A stretch of 64,000 nucleotides of DNA from Anthostomella pinea (lineage: Eukaryota; Ascomycota; Sordariomycetes; Xylariales; Xylariaceae), in NCBI GenBank assembly GCA_963556695.1, contig CAUWAG010000020.1:3596001-3660000 (forward strand). Direction: 5' to 3'. Shown in pieces: positions 1 through 12,353 of the stretch. Numbering within the stretch: the first letter of the stretch is position 1; every line of letters starts with the position of its first letter. Both the position numbers and the translations under genes were made by a program. The notes under the pieces are model-generated. The model did not search any database, was not told the DNA's origin, and saw only the letters and a list, made by a program, of their open reading frames with translations.

Positions 1-3000
1 TACTGTGTACACGGCATGTGACGAGGCAGGTCGGGTACTAAAAAAAAAAAAAGGAAATGACGTCCTGCCAGCGTGAAATTGAGATTACGCGTTTCAGACT
101 TCGCACAGTTACTTATTTAGGCTTTCGCGGCGTGCAGCCGGCGCCGCGGATAGCATCCGGAGACGGTCTGAATGTTGACGCGCGGAGCAGCGTTGAATAT
201 AGTAGGTGAGTCGTTTAGCCTTTCCAGGAGAAGGGTTGGGCTGGTACCGGAGATGGATAGGTAGTTAGAGGAACCGTAGACCTGATCAGTGTGCAACTGC
301 ACTACCCAGCTGTGGCTGTCCTACTCAGCAACGTCGTCGCAATCTGAGCCGGTCGGATCCTGTTCATCAGAAGAAGGACGAATCTGTTTCAGGAAATCGA
401 CTTTGGAGAGCGATCCAGATACCAGGGAGCCCCTGTTTCTTCCAGGTCCGACCCAACCCAGCGGTTTGGCGCCTCGGACTTGATTGCCGGAAGCGACCCG
501 CTCGGAAAAGTCTCCTGTTCGACGTCCGTGACGCCAAGCTGTAAGTACCTCGCAGGTTACCGCCTTGTTCTGAAAACTGTCGGTGTGAATTCGGGTTCCA
601 TTTGGAAGAAGCCTGATCCCAGCCGCGCATGCAGAACTGATCATATGATCAATCTGGAGAGAAGCGAGCTCGTCATACTCCGTCACATCAATGCTGATAT
701 CGTCGACTGCTATGTTGCAAAGACAGTGGCCTGTTTGTTCATAGGCGCAGGCACACCACACCAACTCCGTACTCACGTCGGTTTGCACGCGTTACGCTGC
801 CGTGATCAGCCGGACAGCGGAGAACCATAACTCTCTGCTTGTGCCGCTTCTGTGCATGTAGAGCATGCATGTCGTGCAGCAGAGGTCCACGTTGAAGGCC
901 ACCTGTACCGTCTGATCGGGTTCGGGACGAAAAAGATCATGGGGAGTTGGGTGATCAATGATAAGGTCTGGAACGGGGCATGCGAAGCGCATGAATACCT
1001 ACATATAAAACAGATCGCTGTGACTCATCCAAGAGCCGGAAGGGACTCACCGCTTCGCACCCCCGAATAGATGTGCATAAAACGCAGCATTGCAGCGATT
1101 GAGAGCAGTCGTGTCTGTTTGAGAGCTTGAGGACAATACTGCCTTCCCACACAGCGGCCTGGTCACGGCGGCAGGAGATGCTTGTTCGTCTCCCATGTAA
1201 CCGGGCACTACTTTGATCATCAGCTTCGCGAAGTCTTGCACACAGGCACCCGCACACCAGCTCATGCGGAAGTCCCGAAGCTGGTGTCATACCAGCGGAT
1301 CCAGTGGCCCCCTCTCTCCAGGGGCTGGCAGAGTCCCGAGTGGACGTTGCGGTGCCCCACCACCACGTTTGCCCTGTTTAGCGCATAATAGGTTGCAGCA
1401 GTCTCGGGGAAAAGGGGTATTCTTGCCATTTGGGGCCTCGCGCACCATCGGTCGGCCCAGCTTGACCGTTTTTGCCATTCTTGAGAGACCGTTTCACGAC
1501 AAACATGGAGCGCATAATAAACGCAGCTCGGGTGCCGGGAGACTTGGGATTTTTTGATGTTCCTGATGGGCATGCGCTGGGCTCTCAGGCACTTGTCAAG
1601 TCGACGACAATGGGCCATCGAGCATCAATCGGCGGTGAGACTGGCATACATCGGGGGCGGGCGGTGAGTTCCAATATCGCTATTCTACCGCCGCAAGCGG
1701 TGGGTAGAAGTTAAGGTTAGGTAGTACCGCAGCCGGGCCAATCGGTGTCCGATGGTTGAGGTGATGGCTGCCAGCCGGAAGCGTTACGAAGCTTTCGCTG
1801 ACGTGAGACGATGCTGCTTCCACATATCTCCAGCTATGATATGACCACAACAAGGGCATTGTTGAACCCGATGCAAACCCCAATGCTCATTGCTGACAGA
1901 ACGCAGCTCGTCTCGGCGGTCATGGACCGCTACCGAAACAAGCGGCCAGTGGATATCCGATGTAGCGCTCAGGTCGACGTGGCGGTCAGCTCCGGGTGCA
2001 GGTGGTCCGCTGTGATACGATCCGATTGTGATGATGCCTCCTCCAACTCACGAGTGCAGGCTTGCAGGTACCGGCGGCATAGCCCAAGTCCAAGATCCCG
2101 TTGGAATGTACTGGGTGCCATCTCCTGTGCCCCATTGCCATCGTATCGCTACCCGGAACCGGGGACCGGCAGGGTCGGCTGACTCTGAATGTTGTTGCCA
2201 TATCTGTTTGGTCTCTGCAGTGCAGATCCCCGAATGCATTGAAGTTGGGAGGGCCAACCCAGACGCCCAGAGTTGAGCCACGTGTGGAAGTAGAAAGTAT
2301 CTGGCGACCTCAACTGTATCATGTGTTATGCTCCTTCCATGCATTGCGCTTGCCAGAATGCCGGGCGGCCGCCTTATCAAAACATGCATATGCAGACTGT
2401 GCCTGCTCTATATCGACCCCCCTGGCGCTGCGCTTGTTCGCTTAATAATCGGGAATCGCATACCACAGTAGACAAGCCTAGACAGGTACCTTATTCAGTG
2501 CAGCGGGATACATCTCTGCTGCTGGCATGCATAACTTATGCACTTACTATGGGTGACAAAACCGAAGTCTTACAACTGGATCCCCAATCTGACAGCGCTC
2601 ATCCATGTCCTGTAAAGCCTCACTCCTCCGACTCTGACAGAAGCCGCACCCAATATCACACGCCGATGGTTTCGGCTTCTTCGCTGGTCTGACAGTGATC
2701 CGGTCATCATGTCATCGCCTCGGAGTCTCGTCTTTGCCACGCTCGTCGAGGACCGGATAACGTTCACCTGGAGGCACGCCTTTGCCCCCAACAAGCCAGC
2801 TCCGACCTGATCTGGCTCGTTCTACGATGCCTCTGATGGACACGGCAAGGGCCTTGCAAGCCCAGCTGCTCTTTTCATTCTCCTGTTTACCCTATCCTTT
2901 TCTCCTTGTCATTGTACAGCACCGATGAAGGCCCAGGATACATGTCTCCAGGTCACCCGACGCTGCGTGTGTCCATTCAGTCCACCTCTAGAAGTCACCA

Positions 3001-5750
3001 CGAGCCGTGGCCTCACACGACTGACTCCTTCCATGCCTGTCACTGGCGCGGGCTCATAGACGCGTCTTGCATATGTTTGGCTGTTGAACATGTCAGATAA
3101 GCCGGCAGACAGCGCTCACCGGAAACATTAGGTGTGGACAGTGGACAACGATGCGTGCCGACGCAGCCTGCCTCGTTACGAAACAGCAGCGACTGGCAGC
3201 CAACCGCCGACCGCAGTAGAGTCTGCGACGTCAACCAGCTCGATTGGGCTTCACATGCATGCACCCGCTGTCGCCCACTCCTCCATCCAATCGCCAGTGC
3301 GGCATCTTCGCTAAGCTCACAGCGCACGATTAGCCGGCCATCACCGAACCCAGGCCTGGAATTCACACCATTGGCCGAACATGCGCGCGACCTCCCATAT
3401 GCGCATTGACTGGTACTACCCGGTAGTCTTCGTGAAGTATAGTCTCAACTTCACCTCCGGTGGCAGCACGGCCGGGTTATCCCGCTTCTAGCTCCCGCCG
3501 TTGTATACCCGCAGTCGAAGAAGTTGTGTCTCACCCCTCGCCAAGAGAGAAGTTCAGTTGTCTCTTTACTGCGCCTCTTCTCCAGTGTCTCGGCCAGCAA
3601 AGACGACACCCCGTCTGATGTTTTGACGCTATCGAACGGCCCTGCTAATGCCCAACTCTTAGCCACGGTCACGAGTTGTCGTGCATCACCCCCATGTAGG
3701 AGGTAACACATATGATTGGCCTCTGGTTGTCTGCATTGGGCCACGGTACTGTACATCGATTCCCAGATGCTGTGCCCTCGTATCTTGTGCTCCAGCTGGA
3801 AGACCTGGCAGGCATCATGGATATCGCTTTGCTACTGGGTCAATCGTGCATCTACTTCCCGGTCAATCATTGTCGTCATTGTCATACCGCAATACTCAGG
3901 TCAGCTGCAGCAGAGAGGCACGGCAATCTGGATATCATCAACAATTCAGCTTACTTACCCCACACGGACCGACAAAATAAAATCCATCAATCATCGCCAA
4001 TAGCCCAAGCAGCTTCTTTCTGAGCGGTTGTCGGACCGTGACCTGTCGTGACCAGCGTCGAGACCATTCAATGGTCGCATGCAGTGCAGTCGTTGCCGAG
4101 CTCGGATCGTCCGATTGTTGGAGGTCCACCGCTCGTTACCTGGACCGGTGAAGCATCCTCAACTTAATGCGCCTGTCTCGGCTCGTCAAGTCACCTCACA
4201 GTCAGTCACCGTACAAACCTTTACGCTTTCAAACAATTGGCTGCATTGCTTGGCTACACGGGGGTAGATATTGCTCGATCAGCTTCCGCCATCCCTGTGC
4301 GGCATGTCCATGAACAGCAACAGCACAGGAGCACTTGCGCCCAATATATTCTCTTTTCGCACCGCTTCGCGCATATCTTCCACTAGCAGTGCAGCGTTTC
4401 GGGCCGGGAGTCGAATCCCATGCTTGGATGCGCATATCCACTGGTACGTACACTTGAGTTTCGTCGGCACTGAACTGCCTACGGAAAGCTTCGGTTACGC
4501 AAGCCGTGGAAAAAGTAAAGACCTTCATCTTGCCCAATTCCGCCATGACTTCGCACCTGCAGACCTGATCCGACTCTTCACAACTTTGCTTTTCTCTTGT
4601 CACTGGGTCTCACCGTTTCATTCCACAAATTGACCCAAGATCTGGCGGTATGCTTACGGGGGTAAAGCCGAAGGGATGGGTATTGCTTGCTTGCCTGTAT
4701 AGCCGCTGTTAGACAGGCTGCGTCTCTCCTTTGGTCTATGGATGAAGGTCGCGCTCTTGTACCAGTGACTCGAGGATGAAGCACAGGCTACACAACACTA
4801 GGATATACAAACAAGCACGAGGCAACGGGACGTCGGGGGCCCGGGATGTAGGTTCCATGTTACACAAGCCAGGCTCGCCCAAACACCCCTCCGCCCGAAG
4901 AGGACCTCAAAAAGCAACCACCAAATTCCCAGCACCTGACCATCGTCGAACCCCTTGCTTGGCCAAGGCTTGAGCCTTCACCGGAGAAGCAGACAACCAG
5001 TCACACGCTGCCGCCTCTATAGACAAATCATTATGTTGACTGCACCGGTGAGCACACTACACCATGACGGCTACGGTAGCCGTGATACATGGCTGTGCTT
5101 CCCTTTTCTCGCCCATTTCTAGCGTCTGTGATATCATACGCCGGAGCTTCAGGCCGCCGCTGGGTCTTCGAGGACCTTGATACGTTCTAGATTCGATTGT
5201 TGGATGGTGCAAGTGGTGTCCTGAGCCAGAGATACGGGGAATCTGGATAAAGGTCAGCCAGACAGAAGTCCAATGAAGCTCAAGTGAGAGCGATACGACC
5301 GCAGCAGATCTCGTCCTCATCCAACTACCTCAACACCACCCATCTTTAGGGCTTACAACGAGGATCCAATCCTCGTCTTTTCTTCTTTGGATATGGTTGG
5401 CTCAGAACGAGCAGGTTCCCGCACTAGGGAAACCAAGTCCGCGTAACAGGGAGGCGCTTGCACAGAGAGGGCAGAACGCTCTTGGGGCTTGAGGGGCTCT
5501 GGTAGCGAGCGAGGGACGGGCCCTTCCCAGCTTTCGCAACCTGGGAAGCCGTGCCAATGATCGGACTCTCGGGCTTGAGGGGTCAGTTAAGGTTGGTAAG
5601 CACTTTAACTCGCTTCCATCTTCCGACTGTCTGGTTGACGAGACAGGGGTAGGGCATACGTCACAATGACCGCAGGGCAAGACTCGTGCAGGCCGTTAGC
5701 GCATCACCGCGGTTCTCGGTTTTCGGTTCTCGGAGGTTCTTGGCCCTCTC
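1..5750. other. Gene-poor region, no supported gene
   Basis: I see only short overlapping open frames on both strands, none with a recognisable motif, splice structure or start context. A 12-nt A run lies at 41-52. Composition is near 50% GC without an obvious AT-rich RIP block. A short near-repeat (core gcttgaggggctc / gcttgaggggtc) occurs near 5486 and 5572. Old degraded accessory DNA would look like this. Confidence 0.5.
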
Positions 5751-8356
5751 GATAGTCGGAGAGCATCCAATGGCAGAAGAGGAAATCTGATGGACGATTT
5801 CCTATGAGGGCTCGATGCGCCCTCGGGCGAGGTTGCTCAAAACCCTACGGGACATTGCAACCAGAGACACAGAGTACTTCGCTAAAAGGTTGCAGGAAAC
5901 TGCATATAACCTAGTCGCAATCTTATCATGAGACTGCGGAAGCACGACATTGTGACTGGCTTCACCCAAAGGCGAGTTTGGATATATGGTGCAGTAGCAA
6001 TGCCACCACGTTATTGCACCATTCCTATCGCTGTGGTCGGCCCCTTCGATTGCATTTCGGCCGTGTGCACCAGCAAATGGGAAGAGGTTCCATGACTCAT
6101 CGAGAATACGCATTCGTGGCCATCCGGCGGGATTGCTGACACCCGTCAAACCAGCTCTCTTACCTGGTGACCTTGCAGGTGGTTGATTGGAAGATCGCGG
6201 GGTGCACGCGTCTGAGCCCACGTACGGGATCCGCCCGCCTCGAGCATCGTACACGCTTGTCCAACAAGTGCTGAGTAGGTCCGATGGAGCTTGCTTGTTA
6301 TTCTGGCATTCATCACGACCTCTCCATGCGCAGTATCTGTGACGCGATCCGTGCTCCTTCGTCGGAGAAAAGCCCCCAATTCCTCCTTTGACTAATGGTC
6401 CGAGCAGCATGGTGTGCAAATCTCTGTCGAAGAGCAGTTCTGCCAAGTTGCGAACTGCCTATATGGACTCGATCGTGTCCTTTGCCAGAGGGAGACACTT
6501 GGAGGCGACCCGATGCAGGTGGATCGAACATCCTGGTGATTGTGAATGCCAGGTTCGCCGATATTTGTGGCGCCAGTAGGAGTGCTCCGTCTCGTCTTCT
6601 ACTGTCCCGTGGCGCGACGCCGGGGAAGTTGAAGATGACGATTGGCTTCGGGCTCGCGTCGGCAAGCTGTTTCGGACGTCGCGGGTGTCAAGCTCGGCGA
6701 CGAAGTCCCTTGGCGTTGCCGATATTGGGGAAGGGCACGGACGGAGGTGCGGACCCTGACCACCTGACCGCCCATCGGCGTGCTGCCATTATCATCCATC
6801 GTTCCGTACGGTGCCACGAGGTTTCAATACCATGATAGACATGGACCCATGTCTGACCCATGTCTATCTCGGAGTATTTTCAAAGGATTGGAGGGTGCGG
6901 GTTCTCACTGTTATGTTGCGCTTTCTCCACGCCCACGTTGAGTAGTATGCTTGAAGCCACGGCATTGGGAACTGCACTCAGTCCAACGTGCCGCTCTGTT
7001 GATGAGGCCGGCGTTCCGGTCGACTGGATTCCCTCACTGGGCGTAACCTGCAACTGACTCCCCCCTGGGGTTCAACTTGTCTGATGCCGAGCAACGGCAA
7101 CTGAGCTGCCTAGGTGCACCCACTGCAAAGATGTATCGTCTTGAACGATGGGTGCCTCAAGGCCAACGCCTACTCGATAGACTCACCACTCGGGGCGTCT
7201 TGTATAAACAAGGGCCCAAAGTCTGGCCCAGTGGGGACTAACGTCGGTAGCATGTATCACATTTTCCTCTTTCGTGAGGACGTAGAGCTGGGGTCATCCG
7301 CCGATCATGTCCGGGGGTCAAGGTGAGGCTCCAACGACAAAGCTTATATTGTCAACGGCCGTGCCGCCGGCAGTCTCTCCAAGGGTCGTGTCAGCCTGGT
7401 CACGCGTCAAACAGGCCTTTTGTGGAGACTGATAGCCGTAGCAAGCAACATCCCAACCTGGTTGTCTTATCTGCTTGAAGAACGTAAAAGTATCTCCAGG
7501 TCGAGGTACATGATGCTACAAATACCTCGCTGACGTGTATCGTTTGGCATGCATCCCAGCATGGTAATGTCAGCCTCGTGCGTTCATTCTCTCACAATTT
7601 TATGCGCCTCGTTTAGAGTCAGTCCAATGGAAGAAGCAAGGCCAACGAGATGTCTGGTCGTATTCTGCGAGTGTCGGATGAGCTCCGCGACCATCTTTGA
7701 CGCACCTGTATTCTTCATGCAGGGCATACTGCTAGAGCGATAGGATTCACGATAAGTCCATACTGACCCCTTCGCGGCAGTCCTCACCCCCACATTACAC
7801 GCATGGAACCCTCCTCTAGGTATGTACGCGTCGATAACGACTGGAACCGGATTTCGGCTGGTGGAGACACTGGGGTCAACACTTTCTGCAGCAATGAACA
7901 TGCACCAAGATAAGCGGACAGGAACGTCTGGGCCCAATGCGGCTTACGCAGCCGTCTGACGACTTCTGTCGAAGATCCTGGACTGCGACTCCAACTCTGG
8001 GGTAAGCAAGCTAGCTTCATGCTTACCCGACTCGACGGTGAGAACAGCAAAGGGCGGAGCATCATCATTGGCTTGTTGCGAATCGACCACACTCTGGGAC
8101 AAGGGTACGCTTTCCGTCGTTTCCACTATCGTGCCGAATGCCTCCAACTCGTTCCATGGTTGCAGAGATCTCTATCATGGTCGAGACTCACCGAGGTCTG
8201 GCCACCCCATATTCCCGTCGCGTATTCCCGCTCTGGCTCCTGTGAAAAATGACATGAAGGAAGAGAATCATCTGTCAGCAGCGGAGAGGGGACAGCCCGG
8301 GGGTCCCAGGAGTGGTAGCAAGTGGGAGGGGTTGTCTCTGCCGATAGTCGAGGACG
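5751..8356. other. Intergenic region with unassigned open frames and a small palindrome
   Basis: The longest open frame here is 214 codons on the minus strand (5802-6446). It has no ATG at its start (a TTG preceded directly by TAG) and no family I recognise. The rest is short frames only. A small inverted repeat with 11-nt arms lies at 6834-6868. Confidence 0.45.
6834..6868. repeat. Short inverted repeat
   Basis: The arms gatagacatgg (6834-6844) and ccatgtctatc (6858-6868) are perfect reverse complements around a 13-nt loop. It lies in non-coding DNA. Function is unknown and it may be chance. Confidence 0.5.
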
Positions 8357-9560
8357 GTGTCGTCTACTGACCCGAGACCGAGGCACGTCCATGGTAGTTG
8401 GTATCAGCGGCTCCTCGGCGCCGCGGCCGAAGAGAACGGCGGCGTGAAGCCGGTCCCGGTTGAGAAGCGGGCGAACACGCAGTACAACAACCCGTTCACT
8501 GTCCACGGGGCTGTTCTGTGGTATGCCGTGTGCACTCCCCTACAGTTCTGGTTGGAATCCGATCATGGCTGGACTGATTATATCGGTAGTATTCCCGCGG
8601 AGATGCTCGCGACGCCGGTGTTTGAGATGGGCCACAGAGATGCGTTCCTGAACATCCTGTTCTTCTCTTCGTTACGCTCGATCCCGCCGGCTTCTCATGG
8701 AGTGTGGACGCCAAAGTCGGGCTTGAGGCAGCTTATTGAGGCTCGGTACCCTTGGGGGTAAGTGTCTATGGGTGATGAACTTGACCCCTGACTGCCCTCG
8801 CACCTGCCTATTGCCACCATCATCCTCCTCCTTCTGACACAGCTACCATAACCAGCTTTGCGCTAGTCGCATCTATAGTCAGTGGGCAAACCATCACGGC
8901 CATCAGTTCCGCCAACGTCAACATCACGGTAGGGATCGTCGTCAATGTCGTGCTCAGCTTCGTCGTGTCGCTGCTGGGATACATGGTACTTCACATTTGG
9001 GAGCGGTACCAACTGATTCCGAACCTGGCAGCCATCTGCGGTAAGTATTTTCAGAAGTCATCTATGCCGTCCCTGGCCATGTCTTAGGATAAGCTTTCTC
9101 TTTCGGCCCATTTTCAGAACTGCTGCTTTCGAGGAATGGCTACAGAACCCTTGCTCCTCGCTGAGTCATCTCTGAAATGTAATCACTGAGCTCTGCTTTC
9201 TCAAGGCCTCACGCTCGTCGTCACAGCAGTCACTGTTCTGCTCGTCCTCGAGGCCGCGTGCCGCCGTGGAGCGTCGCTCAAGAACTTCCTCGCCGTCATC
9301 GGCCACTGGGGTCGCCTGCTTCGACCCCATGCTTCCCGTCGGGCTGCTGGCCCTCCGACGCCTGGACTGGCCGGCCTTCGACCAGGCTATCTGGAACGTT
9401 TGGTCGCCGCTTGCCGTCGGGTGTCACGGCACTGGCCGCCTCGGTCTGCTTGCTGGCACTCGTGGGACCCGGGATCAGCGAGGTCTGGTCCGGGGGGCCC
9501 GTCGGGCGGACTACGGGCGATGTTGGGTTTGAGATGGGCTTGCTTGTCACGGCGTTAAAA
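8357..9560 (+). pseudogene. NCS1 purine-cytosine permease pseudogene
   Basis: Three exon-like pieces match the fungal FcyB-type nucleobase:cation symporter family (NCS1), which imports purines and cytosine across the plasma membrane. Piece 1 (8357-8757) reads from an ATG through WYQRLLGAAAEENG, VPVEKRANTQYNNPFTV, an altered first membrane segment, RDAFLNILFFSSL and LRQLIEARYPWG, then a good donor. Piece 2 (8856-9040) holds SGQTITAISSANVNITVGIVV and LGYMVLHIWERYQLIPNL between GT/AG sites. Piece 3 (from about 9206) holds LKNFLAVIGHWG, then changes frame to reach LPSGVTALAASVCLLALVG and GRTTGDVGFEMGLLVTAL, and ends at an A10 tract. A complete member is about 500 residues with about 12 membrane segments. 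Here the segment after piece 1 and several central helices are missing and at least one frameshift is needed. It is a dead gene. Confidence 0.85.
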
Positions 9561-9605
9561 AAAAAATCTTGCTTTTTTGCCGTTTCTTTGGCTGGGATCT
9601 GGTAG

Positions 9606-10692
9606 AGGGCCATTTATGAGTGAGTGAGTGAGGGCACTGGGTGGGAGCTGGGTTGAGATGGGTCTTAGGCTTGGGATTGGCTATGGCATGTTCCTTCTCC
9701 TCTGCGTGGAAACTGTTCGCTTTTCCCCCCCCCAAGGGGCCGAGGGATGCATTTCAACCTTGGCTGCGAGTTGCATTGTGCTGAACAGGAAAGTGCAAAT
9801 GAAAGTATCAGCTGTGTCGGTCCGTCAGCACTCATGCTAGAAATGGGAGTTGCCACAGAATTTAGGAGATGGCCCAGCGCGTCCTGGCTTTGTTCTCGTC
9901 CTTTACAAGCCTTCGTATTGGGATGTGCGTGTTGCAGCTGCTTCCTGTTTTTCCGGATGAGAGACCTGAGCTTGAGGCAAATTGTCAGGGTTAAAAGACC
10001 ATTTCGGCTTAAGTTGTCTATATCTTTGTTCGATATCCATCGACCACGTTATACGTCTACTCGGTGTTTCGAAGGCGCTCTTTCAGAGGCTCAACTTAGG
10101 GTCTCCTTTTTTTCTCCGTAGATATCACAACCGACGTTCCAAAGGGGCTGCTGTGCAACGAGGAAAGACACCCCCACTAAGGCACAATAGGGGTCGTTGC
10201 GATGGAAAGAAGAAATCATGCTAAAGGGTGCGTTACCAACGGGTAAAATGCTGTACCGTGCTTGTGTTCACAGATTAAGGAATGGGCATACATGTGTGGA
10301 AGATTTGAATGTTGTATTATGCTTGTATTGCGGCGCTAGGCGTGCGACTGAGTTCCGATGGCTGGTTGACATTGCGAGCGGTTTTCTGTGGTCAACCTGG
10401 AGACTACACTCACCCCGATGCTTCATGAGTAGACAAGAGTACTACATGTCAAGGGTGGCATCGGATAGTGTCACGAAAAGCGACCAGCCAGATGCGCTGC
10501 CCTCGGTGACGATCGTGAAGCACGGTGATTTGGCATGGGATGACTTGATACTGTTACCATCACATGCCGTCTCAGAACCAATGCAGAGGCTGATGTTATC
10601 TCCATATAGGGGTGGCAAGATCGGCTTTGGGTCTGGCGTAAGGGGCGTGAAATATTTGCGAGACATCCGCTCGGACTAAAGCGATACGTCCT
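9606..10692. other. Intergenic region downstream of the permease relic
   Basis: Contains a short (gagt)n run near 9617-9632 and a poly-C run near 9724-9733. A 160-codon plus-strand frame at 10197-10679 runs towards the RIB7 3' end. It has no recognisable domain and I do not call it a gene. Confidence 0.45.
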
Positions 10693-11580
10693 TCACCGTG
10701 CGATCTTTCCGCATAGGACTACATCTTCCCCAAGCGGCATCCACATAGTATCGGTAAGTCGACCAGCAGGATTCGGTCGATTATCTGGACTGGGCTTACG
10801 AGGAGGGGAAACAAAAACGCTCCCTGGACCAAGCCACGTGGGTGCGATGGTGATGATGACTGAATCTACCAACTCGGCGCTCTCGGCTGAGAGCAGCGAG
10901 TTGATGACTTCGCCACCCCCTTCGATCATGATGCTCTGCATGCCTTCATTCCGTACAGCGGCTAAAATCGCACGCCAGTCGAAGCGTCGGTACCCTGCCC
11001 CGGCGGTAGGCTCTTTGGCATTAGGCTGATCCAGTACGATATACTTCCCGCCAACCTCTTCCAACAGCTTCTTCCTACTCCCTGGGGGCTCTGCCACGGC
11101 CGTTATAATGTACGGTGCGAGCCCCTTGCCTGCCCCAGCTAGCTGCATGACTTTACTCTGAGAAGTAAACTCCCAGCGTAGCATCGGGTCGATGACAATG
11201 GGCCGCGGCTGATGTGTAGTAATTGCTGATGCCGAGCCTGGGAGACTGCCAGCATCGGGAGACACGGTAGGGCCCTGACTTGAAGCTGCCAAACGACAGT
11301 TCAATCCAGGGTCGTCAGCAATGGCCGTCCCAACACCTACGCAAATGGCATCATGGCGGCTGCGCAGGTAGTGGGTCATGGCCTTCGATTGTGGCCCGGA
11401 AAGGGCTGTCCGAATACCCGGTCCCAGTGATAGGGCTGAATCGAGCGACGTGGCGAACGTCAAGGTGACCCATGGCAAGGTCCTCTCCTCGCTGCTTGTA
11501 GATGTAGCTGATGAAGGCGGCAGGCGTGGCTCAAGCCGCTCCGCCTCTGCAGACAAAAATACTAATGGAGCCTCGGCCAT
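10693..11580 (-). CDS. RIB7: 2,5-diamino-6-ribosylamino-pyrimidinone 5'-phosphate reductase
   Basis: Intronless frame, 295 residues from the ATG at 11580. The open frame extends three codons further to a TTG at 11589, which is not a credible nuclear start. It belongs to the RibD C-terminal/dihydrofolate-reductase-like family and catalyses the NADPH-dependent reduction step of fungal riboflavin synthesis in the cytosol. Visible family features are PWVTLTFATSLDSALS near the start of the domain, then SKAMTHYLRSRHDAICVGVGTA followed by DDPGLNCRL, PRPIVIDP, and late in the protein the binding-loop motif MIEGGGEVINSLL followed by VIITIAPTWLG. It is somewhat longer than yeast Rib7 (244 residues) because of Ser/Pro-rich insertions around residues 100-120. 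The reductase stands alone, as is normal in fungi. Confidence 0.92.
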   Translation of the reverse strand: MAEAPLVFLSAEAERLEPRLPPSSATSTSSEERTLPWVTLTFATSLDSALSLGPGIRTALSGPQSKAMTHYLRSRHDAICVGVGTAIADDPGLNCRLAASSQGPTVSPDAGSLPGSASAITTHQPRPIVIDPMLRWEFTSQSKVMQLAGAGKGLAPYIITAVAEPPGSRKKLLEEVGGKYIVLDQPNAKEPTAGAGYRRFDWRAILAAVRNEGMQSIMIEGGGEVINSLLSAESAELVDSVIITIAPTWLGPGSVFVSPPRKPSPDNRPNPAGRLTDTMWMPLGEDVVLCGKIAR

Positions 11581-12050
11581 CTGAGACAAATTCTCAAAGT
11601 CTGGTTTTGACGTAGGGCTGAGATTGGAGTCTCGTGCTCAGGGCAATCTGGTGAAGCCAGTCGACTGGCCAGCCTGGTAAAGACCCTGAGACCTCGCGAC
11701 CTGTGGTATGCACGGCCACGTTTAGGGAAGGTAGGCGGAACCCAAGCCCATCCGGTTTAGCCAAGTAGCTGACCGGAGTGCTGGGCCCAATGAGACTTTG
11801 AAGAAGCCTCAGCTTGGGCGTCCCTGTGGTACCAGTATGCGTTCTGGGTCGAAGCCGCCAAGCTTCAGGTGGTCGCTGGCAGAGGAACAGAGGTGAAGAG
11901 AGCGTCTGACAAGACTCTGAGCAAATATATTGCCGTAGTCGGCGGTATTTGGTGTTACGAAGCTGGGAAATGTGAATATGACCCTTGAGATCTTAGTTTT
12001 GTTCCTACAGATTGTCGTCCTTGCGGTCGACGATATGGGGACGTTGGGAG

Positions 12051-12088
12051 TGGGGAGACACGGGGAGACACGGGGAGACACGGGGAGG
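12051..12088. repeat. 10-nt tandem repeat (cggggagaca)n
   Basis: About 3.8 copies of cggggagaca run from 12051 to 12088; the first copy starts with t instead of c. It lies 29 nt before the left arm of the foldback element. Confidence 0.85.
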
Positions 12089-12116
12089 AGTACCGATAGT
12101 TGGTTGCAATTGGATA

Positions 12117-12353
12117 TACCGCATTCTCCGTGTAAGATGGCTACGTCGGACACGGACACGGTGCACCATGCATTATCTGATCGCCATGCCTGTCTTCATT
12201 GGCTAAAAGATACACGGGAACCTAAAAAGCCTGCGATCATGTAGATCTATCGTTAACACGATAAGGATTTGGGGGTAGATTGTCTGGCTTGGCGATCAGA
12301 TAACGCATGGTGCACCGTGTCCGACGTAGCCAGCTTGCACGGAAAATGCGGTA
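12117..12353. mobile_element. Foldback / MITE-like element
   Basis: The left arm 12117-12186 and right arm 12290-12353 are reverse complements over about 64 positions with a few mismatches and one 6-nt duplication (acggac) in the left arm. Shared core stretches include ggctacgtcggacac, ggtgcaccatgc and ttatctgatcgcca. The loop of about 103 nt has no coding capacity. Size (about 237 bp), long arms and lack of genes fit a non-autonomous foldback or MITE-type element. I could not define a target-site duplication with confidence. Confidence 0.6.

Noticed and set aside
321..788. 155-codon minus-strand open frame with several Cys
   Set aside because: Starts at GTG, no recognisable domain, overlaps other random frames; not supported as a gene.
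4395..4435. tRNA T-arm-like sequence (gggagtcgaatccc)
   Set aside because: Stem has a mismatch at the expected closing pair and no D-arm, anticodon arm or acceptor stem fits at the right distance on either strand.
5802..6446. 214-codon minus-strand open frame
   Set aside because: Begins at TTG right after an in-frame TAG, no family resemblance, no splice sites that extend it into anything familiar.
10197..10679. 160-codon plus-strand frame next to RIB7
   Set aside because: No domain or conserved motif; lies in the 3' flank of RIB7 and looks like chance.
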